Assembly (NCBI RefSeq): GCF_001465795.2
Contig: NZ_CP013659.2
Coordinates: 2,560,501 to 2,624,500, forward strand
Direction of reading: 5' to 3'
DNA: 64,000 nucleotides
Origin: Planococcus rifietoensis
Lineage (GTDB): Bacteria; Bacillota; Bacilli; Bacillales_A; Planococcaceae
Under the pieces are notes generated by a model, which saw only the letters and a program-made list of their open reading frames with translations, was not told where the DNA came from and made no database searches. This document shows, piece after piece, positions 59,401 to 64,000 of the stretch (its first letter is position 1; each line of letters begins with the position of its first letter). Both the position numbers and the translations under genes were made by a program.

Positions 59401-60723
59401 CTACATTGAATTCGGCAGCCAAGTCGCGAGTCCTGGGAATGCGATCATCAATCCTGTCACGACCACCATCGCAACCAAGGCAAAGACCGTCGTCAATCGG
59501 AAAATCGATCCTGAACTGATGCCACTGACACCCGCGACCGCATAGACACTTAGCCCAACCGGCGGTGTAATCAAACCAATGGTACAAATGACTGCCACAA
59601 ATACCCCAAACCATAAGACATCGACTTGCAATTCGACAATGATCGGCAAGAGCACAGGAATCGACATCAAAATAACCGCTGCCCCTTCGATAAACATGAA
59701 CATGATGAACAACACGATGGAAATGGCAATCAATACAAGCGCCGGCGTATCCATGATCGGTTCAATCCATTCAATCAAACGCCTTGGCAATAACGACAGG
59801 GAAACAAAGCGCCCGAAGATTTGCGCGCCGATCATGATGATCATGACCATCCCCGTCAGCTTCACTGTTTCAATTAAAGAGGTTTTAAAGAACGCGAAAT
59901 TGACTTTACCCAATAAAAACGCAGCGATCAAACCGACAAACGCCCCGACAGCACCCGCTTCGGTTGGCGTGAAGACGCCCGAATAAATGCCCCCGAAAAT
60001 GATAAAGACGATTGCCACGGCAATGATGCTCGCGATGATTAAGCGAAGAACCGGCACTTTTTCTTCTGCAGCGGCGTCTTCGGTTACTTCTTCCTGCGTA
60101 GCCTGCTGTTTTTTCTTGCCCAATTGGAAATAGACGAGCATGACAGCGATAAACACCAGCATCGTCAAAATTCCCGGGATGAAAGCGCCGACGAATAGGC
60201 TTCCGACCGGCGTTTCGGTAGCGACCCCGTAAAGGATCAAGATGATGCTCGGTGGGATGATCCCGGAGAGCGAACCGCCGGAAGCTGCGACTGCCCCAGC
60301 AAGCGGTGCACTATAGCCGTGCTTGCGGAGTTCCGGAATGGCGACTTGGCCAAGCGATGCAGAAGTGGCGGTCCCGGATCCTGAAACCGCCCCCAATAAT
60401 CCGCCGATAATCAAGGTCAGGACGCCAAGTAAACTATTTTTGCCTTTCGACACTTTATGAACCATGTAAAAGATGTCCTGGACGAGCCCCGATTGCAGAA
60501 TGAATTGCGCCATCAATACAAACAATGGGATCGTCGTCAAAGTATAACTGGCCACGCGGTTGAACGGTTCGTTGCCGAGAAGACCGGGCAAAATGCCGAA
60601 CCCTTCCAAGAGAATCAGCCCGATAATCCCACTCGCCAGCAAAACGGAGTGGATATACAACCCCGCCAGCAGCAAAACGATCATCATGGCCAAAATGATT
60701 CCAATAACCAGTAAATTGTCCAT
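59401..60723 (-). CDS. dctM: TRAP transporter large permease (DctM)
   Basis: This 440-residue membrane protein has 11-12 hydrophobic segments. GAVSGSGTATSASLGQVAIP (near residue 110) and GGSLSGIIPPSIILILYGVA (near 149), followed by FTPTEAGAVGAFV, are conserved DctM sequences. It is the transport subunit partnered by DctQ and DctP. It is separated from dctP by a terminator-like hairpin. The ATG follows AAGGAGG. Confidence 0.95.
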   Translation of the reverse strand: MDNLLVIGIILAMMIVLLLAGLYIHSVLLASGIIGLILLEGFGILPGLLGNEPFNRVASYTLTTIPLFVLMAQFILQSGLVQDIFYMVHKVSKGKNSLLGVLTLIIGGLLGAVSGSGTATSASLGQVAIPELRKHGYSAPLAGAVAASGGSLSGIIPPSIILILYGVATETPVGSLFVGAFIPGILTMLVFIAVMLVYFQLGKKKQQATQEEVTEDAAAEEKVPVLRLIIASIIAVAIVFIIFGGIYSGVFTPTEAGAVGAFVGLIAAFLLGKVNFAFFKTSLIETVKLTGMVMIIMIGAQIFGRFVSLSLLPRRLIEWIEPIMDTPALVLIAISIVLFIMFMFIEGAAVILMSIPVLLPIIVELQVDVLWFGVFVAVICTIGLITPPVGLSVYAVAGVSGISSGSIFRLTTVFALVAMVVVTGLMIAFPGLATWLPNSM

Positions 60724-60749
60724 TCTCTGGCCTCCTTGCCTCCATTATG

Positions 60750-60788
60750 GAAAAAGAGGATAGCGACACCTCAATGCGCTATCCTCTT
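60750..60788 (-). terminator. Intercistronic terminator-like hairpin between dctP and dctM
   Basis: On the minus strand AAGAGGATAGCG (60777-60788) pairs perfectly with 60754-60765 across an 11-base loop, followed by TTTTT. It should end part of the transcripts after dctP. Confidence 0.8.
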
Positions 60789-60797
60789 CTTGCTTGC

Positions 60798-61910
60798 TTA
60801 TTCCAAATTCATGACCGCTTCCGGCACTTCTCCGCCTTCTTCAATCAAGAGATCTCTCCACATTTTGACCACTTCATTGCCCGGCAATCCATTGTCTTCC
60901 AGGAGTTTCGCGTAATCTGTCCACGTATCTTCAATGCCTGTATTGAAGTGATCTTGCACTTCCTGATCCAATTCACTGAATTCGACAAACTTCCCGCCAT
61001 TTTCTTCATTTTCCGGAATGATCGCTTCCGCACGGTCCATCCATTCCTGGGCACCGGCTTCGAAAATATCTTCATTGGCTTGAGTCATCGCTTCCTGGAC
61101 ATTTTCCGGGAGTTCATCCCATCTGCTTTGGCTCATGCCGATAAATGCATTGAAATGGCCGAAGTTGATGCCTGTGACCGTATAGCGGAACAAATCCTGG
61201 AAGCCGTATCCGGTCCAATCGGCGATGCTGTAGAATGCCCCTTCAAACGTGCCGCGGCTGAGGGCATCGTAGATTTCCACAGCAGGCATGGTCACGCTAT
61301 TGATGCCGGTTTTCGCGGCATACATTTCATGGATGCGGGAAGGCGTGCGAAGGGAAGTGCCTTCGACATCGCTGACCGAATTGAATTCTTTCCCTGTCGT
61401 GGAAATGGAATATTCCTGTGTTGTCGATACCGGGAATACTTTAAAATCGCCGAATTGCATCTCTGTATACGTTTGGCCATCCGCCAGTTCTTCTTCGCTT
61501 TCCAACAGCTTTTTCCAGGCGTTGGAAGCGATCAACGTATCGGAATGGTTGAGCGGCAGCATCGTCACTTCAGCCATCGGAAATTGGTCCGGCTGATAGA
61601 TCGGCAACACCAAAGCAACATCGACCGTCCCGCTTTGAAGGGCGTCGCCTTCATCCGGAACCGAAACCAATTCTCCGCCAGTGAAAGTTTCAAATTGCAC
61701 TTGGCCATCTGTCAATTCTTCAACACGTTCCATCCAAGGAACCATTGAAGCTTCCCACCATGCATGCTGCGCGCTTAATCCCGTAGCTGCGCGAAGCGTG
61801 ATTGTTTCCCCTTCCGAACCGCCGCCTTCAGATTCTCCCCCGCCGCACCCTGCGAGTAGAAGGGTCATTGCTGCACCTGCTGCTAAAAAACGAGAACCGT
61901 GTTTTTTCAT
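60798..61910 (-). CDS. dctP: TRAP transporter substrate-binding lipoprotein (DctP)
   Basis: This 370-residue lipoprotein has a signal peptide with lipobox LLAGC (Cys near residue 22). The mature part shows LRAATGLSAQHAWWEASMVP, the DctP carboxylate-site region RTPSRIHEMYAAKTG (its Arg binds the carboxylate) and VWRDLL-type C-terminus. It delivers an organic acid to DctQM. ATG at 61910 follows GGAGG. A strong cre-like site precedes it. Confidence 0.9.
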   Translation of the reverse strand: MKKHGSRFLAAGAAMTLLLAGCGGGESEGGGSEGETITLRAATGLSAQHAWWEASMVPWMERVEELTDGQVQFETFTGGELVSVPDEGDALQSGTVDVALVLPIYQPDQFPMAEVTMLPLNHSDTLIASNAWKKLLESEEELADGQTYTEMQFGDFKVFPVSTTQEYSISTTGKEFNSVSDVEGTSLRTPSRIHEMYAAKTGINSVTMPAVEIYDALSRGTFEGAFYSIADWTGYGFQDLFRYTVTGINFGHFNAFIGMSQSRWDELPENVQEAMTQANEDIFEAGAQEWMDRAEAIIPENEENGGKFVEFSELDQEVQDHFNTGIEDTWTDYAKLLEDNGLPGNEVVKMWRDLLIEEGGEVPEAVMNLE

Positions 61911-61953
61911 AGAAAATACCTCCATCCGGTTTTTGTGCCGTGGCCGCATATAA

Positions 61954-61967
61954 TGGTAACGCTTACA
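61954..61967 (-). promoter_or_regulatory. Candidate cre site before dctP
   Basis: TGTAAGCGTTACCA on the minus strand fits the cre pattern TGNAARCGNWWNCA at all fixed positions. It lies directly after the stop codon of the hydratase gene, suggesting CcpA control of the TRAP genes. Confidence 0.6.
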
Positions 61968-62744
61968 TTATTTCCCTTGAAATTCAGGTTTGCGTTTCTC
62001 AAAGAAAGCAGCGACGCCTTCTTTATGGTCTTCAGTCTGGAGAAGCAACGTCTGGATGAGATTTTCTTGCATTAATGCCGCTTCCTGCGGCAATTCATCC
62101 AAATGGTTGACCAGGTATTTGACGTATTTATTGCTGACGGCTGGCCCTGCTGCGAGAAATTCAGCAAACTCCACAGCGGCTTGGCCGACATCCCCGCTCG
62201 ATATACGATTGATCAAACCGTGATGTTGCGCTTCTTGCGCGCTGATCACTTTTGCGGAAGCGATCCATTCCTTGGCGAGCGGTGGGCTGATTCGTTTGCG
62301 GAGCCCTTTGATGAGCCCAAGGTCGGGAATGAGGCCGATATTCGAGAAGCTCAAAGCGAATTTTGCGTCTTCGTCTGCCACGATGAAATCCGCGGCGAGC
62401 GCCAAGCTGAAACCTGCTCCTGCGGCATAGCCGTGAACCGCAGCGATAATAGGTTTATCACTGTCCATCAAAGCTTTCGATAAACTGGAGACAAAATCGA
62501 TCCATTCAGCAACTTCGTGCGCGCTACCCAATGACTTCATCGAGGCAATGTCGCCCCCTGCAGAAAATGCTTTTCCTTCCCCTGACAGGACGATGGCTTT
62601 GACAGCCGGATTCCTTTCCAATTGCTCGAGCGCCGCGAGCATTTCTGCGACCATTTCCCGCGATAAGGCGTTGAGTTTATCCGGCCGGTTCATATGGAGC
62701 CTTGCGATGGATCCGTTCACTTCAGTTTGGACAAGATTTCCCAT
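61968..62744 (-). CDS. Enoyl-CoA hydratase/isomerase family protein
   Basis: This 258-residue crotonase has MNRPDKLNALSREMVAEML, the oxyanion-hole segment GKAFSAGGDIASMKSLG (near residue 57), VHGYAAGAGFSLALAADFIV (near 104) and LSFSNIGLIPDLGLIKGLRK. The first catalytic Glu position is Asn and the second Asp, which suggests isomerase-type or altered chemistry. It follows a reductase gene by 13 bases. The ATG follows AAAGGGGG. Confidence 0.85.
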   Translation of the reverse strand: MGNLVQTEVNGSIARLHMNRPDKLNALSREMVAEMLAALEQLERNPAVKAIVLSGEGKAFSAGGDIASMKSLGSAHEVAEWIDFVSSLSKALMDSDKPIIAAVHGYAAGAGFSLALAADFIVADEDAKFALSFSNIGLIPDLGLIKGLRKRISPPLAKEWIASAKVISAQEAQHHGLINRISSGDVGQAAVEFAEFLAAGPAVSNKYVKYLVNHLDELPQEAALMQENLIQTLLLQTEDHKEGVAAFFEKRKPEFQGK

Positions 62745-62757
62745 AGGCTTTCCCCCT

Positions 62758-63744
62758 TTATGGTGTAACGACTAATTTCCCGTATGTTTTTCGGCTGCCG
62801 AGCTGATCGAGTGCGTCGATGACTTCATCGAATGCGAATTCTTTATAGATGAGCGGCTTGATGGCTCCTTCTTTATACAGCGCCATCAACTCGTGATGGG
62901 CTTTCATCACCTGGTCCGGCATCAAATTGCGGAACAAGCCGAAATGCACGCCGACAATCGAATAATTTTTGATCAAGGCATGGTTGGTCGGTGCATCGGC
63001 GATTCGCCCTCCGGCAAAACCGATGACCAATATACGCCCTTCAAAGGCGATGCATTTTCTTGAACGATCGAAGGTATCACCGCCGACAGGATCGAAAATA
63101 ACATCTGCCCCTTTGCCGCCGGTCGCTTCTTTCACTTTCGGGACGAAATCCTCTTCGCGATAATTGATGACGATATCCGCTCCAAGTTCTTTGCATACCG
63201 CAAGCTTATCCGCACTTCCGGCAGTCGCGATGACAGTCGCGCCTGCTGCTTTGCCGAGCTGAACCGCGGCCGAGCCGACACCGCCTGATGCGGCATGGAC
63301 CAGCAATACTTCGCCTTTTTTCAAATGGCCTGAGCGATGCAAGGCAAAGTAGGCTGTTTGGTACGTAATGAATAGCGCTGCCGCTTCTGCATAGGAAAGT
63401 TCATCCGGAATCGGGAAGATCCCTTCCTTCTTGACGATTGCCCATTCGGCAAGGCCGCCGCTTGGCAGCATGGGCGTCGCGAGAACGCGCTGTCCGATGT
63501 CGCCCTGTGTGCCTTCACCGAGTGCTTCGATCGTTCCGGCGATTTCTGCCCCGGGCGTAAACGGGAGCTCTGGTCGTTCCTGGTATTTTCCTTGGCATTG
63601 CAGAATATCAAAGAAATTGAGCGCTGCCGCTTCCACTTTGATGAGCGCTTCGCCCGCGCCTGGGCTTGGCTTCGGTAATTCTGCAACCGCCAAAGCCTGT
63701 TTTGGGTCGCCGAGCTCTGTCACTTGCCACGCTTTCACTGTCAT
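62758..63744 (-). CDS. NADPH:quinone oxidoreductase family protein (MDR)
   Basis: This 328-residue zinc-free MDR enzyme is the second of this kind in the cluster. It has FFDILQCQGKYQERP near residue 43, the Rossmann motif AASGGVGSAAVQLGKAAGAT (near 151) and IFDPVGGDTFDRSRKCI. It is probably an NADPH-dependent reductase of quinones, enals or enoyl-CoA. It starts at ATG 63744 (a GTG one codon earlier is possible) and lies 18 bases after the acyl-CoA dehydrogenase gene. Confidence 0.85.
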   Translation of the reverse strand: MTVKAWQVTELGDPKQALAVAELPKPSPGAGEALIKVEAAALNFFDILQCQGKYQERPELPFTPGAEIAGTIEALGEGTQGDIGQRVLATPMLPSGGLAEWAIVKKEGIFPIPDELSYAEAAALFITYQTAYFALHRSGHLKKGEVLLVHAASGGVGSAAVQLGKAAGATVIATAGSADKLAVCKELGADIVINYREEDFVPKVKEATGGKGADVIFDPVGGDTFDRSRKCIAFEGRILVIGFAGGRIADAPTNHALIKNYSIVGVHFGLFRNLMPDQVMKAHHELMALYKEGAIKPLIYKEFAFDEVIDALDQLGSRKTYGKLVVTP

Positions 63745-63762
63745 CACTCCCCTCTGCTTCTA

Positions 63763-64000
63763 TTATTGACGTGCTTCATTCGCTTTCAATTGTTCACGTA
63801 GTTCTAGGCGCCCGACATCGCGCAAATGGACTTGATCCGGCCCGTCGACAAGACGCAGCGTGCGTGCGTTTGCGTAATGTTCCGCGAGCGGGAAATCCTC
63901 TGTCAGTCCGGCGCCGCCGAATACTTGCATCGCCCGGTCGATAACATTGATCGATACTCGCGGGGTGGCAATCTTGATCATGGCGATTTCTTTGCGCGCA
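63763..64000 (-). CDS. Acyl-CoA dehydrogenase, ACAD10/11 type (partial, N-terminus outside window)
   Basis: The 78 C-terminal residues are visible; the gene enters from the right edge. INVIDRAMQVFGGAGLTEDF and ARTLRLVDGPDQVHLRDVGR are the FAD-binding end of acyl-CoA dehydrogenases, and the DGPDxVHL ending is typical of the ACAD10/11 group. This enzyme would introduce the 2,3-double bond, or act after phosphorylation of 4-hydroxyacyl-CoA with the kinase at 54731-55783. It is the first visible gene of the leftward operon. Confidence 0.85.
   Translation of the reverse strand, partial: ARKEIAMIKIATPRVSINVIDRAMQVFGGAGLTEDFPLAEHYANARTLRLVDGPDQVHLRDVGRLELREQLKANEARQ

Noticed and set aside
1..64000. 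CRISPR arrays, tRNA or rRNA genes, insertion sequences, prophage or conjugative genes
   Set aside because: No regularly spaced repeats, cloverleaf with TTCGA-type arm, transposase motif or phage structural gene was found on either strand by reading.

Overview
The window looks like chromosomal DNA of a Gram-positive, low-to-middle GC member of the Bacillales. The best guess is Planococcaceae (Planococcus or a close relative). Reasons: Bacillus-type gene content (MetNIQ under S-box control, NsrR/Hmp, LipM, Hsp33, YwbE, YolD, KatE of the large clade), strong AGGAGG ribosome binding sites, frequent TTG/GTG starts, SigB- and LexA-type sites of Bacillus form, and a moderate GC content with many GC-rich third positions. 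Genus is inference. I saw no rRNA, tRNA, CRISPR array, transposase or phage gene.

Layout. 1-6.5 kb: sulfur amino acid block. A truncated O-acetylhomoserine sulfhydrylase gene and a metN-metI-metQ-M20 hydrolase operon diverge from two back-to-back SAM riboswitches; peptidase T follows a dispersed repeat. 6.5-9.1 kb: lipM-lipA plus a DUF4825 lipoprotein gene behind a TPP riboswitch with its own terminator, an unusual pairing. 9.2-23.6 kb: stress and redox genes, including a V4R/STAS protein, a general stress protein 26-like protein, NsrR and flavohemoglobin, a FhuF-like iron-sulfur protein, a VLRF1-type release factor homologue, a helicase, a YflT/DUF2382 stress protein, a large catalase and glutaminase. 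23.6-37.9 kb: MhqD-like esterase, Hsp33, DUF896, patatin, SRAP protein, transporters, an HD hydrolase, a CNNM/CorC protein, an SOS-boxed YolD protein, a YihY protein, a dipeptidase and a glutamine-amidotransferase-like hydrolase. 38-45.4 kb: DacB-type carboxypeptidase and the ribose operon rbsRKDACB. 45.5-47.4 kb: persulfide dioxygenase-rhodanese (CstB-like) with a rhodanese-fold partner. 47.5-64 kb: a long leftward acyl-CoA catabolic cluster with AtoE and TRAP carriers and a TetR regulator, running off the right edge in an acyl-CoA dehydrogenase gene.

How it works together. Several unlinked genes (VLRF1 homologue, YflT/DUF2382 protein, catalase, a 62-residue hydrophilic protein, YihY) share a GTTT-N15-GGG promoter pattern typical of SigB, so part of the window reads as a general-stress regulon. 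The acyl-CoA cluster has every core beta-oxidation activity (dehydrogenase, hydratases, 3-hydroxyacyl-CoA dehydrogenase, thiolase), plus an APH-type kinase and an acyl-CoA dehydrogenase that resemble the two halves of ACAD10/11. This suggests catabolism of 4-hydroxy acids or related short acids, with candidate CcpA sites for carbon control.

Most notable signals: the TPP riboswitch in front of lipoate genes; a dispersed repeat present twice, each copy bracketed by two near-copies of a local terminator hairpin; the kinase plus ACAD plus ComB-like phosphatase combination; and a SigB-type promoter in front of a GGQ-less release-factor homologue. All calls come from reading the sequence; no database search was run.
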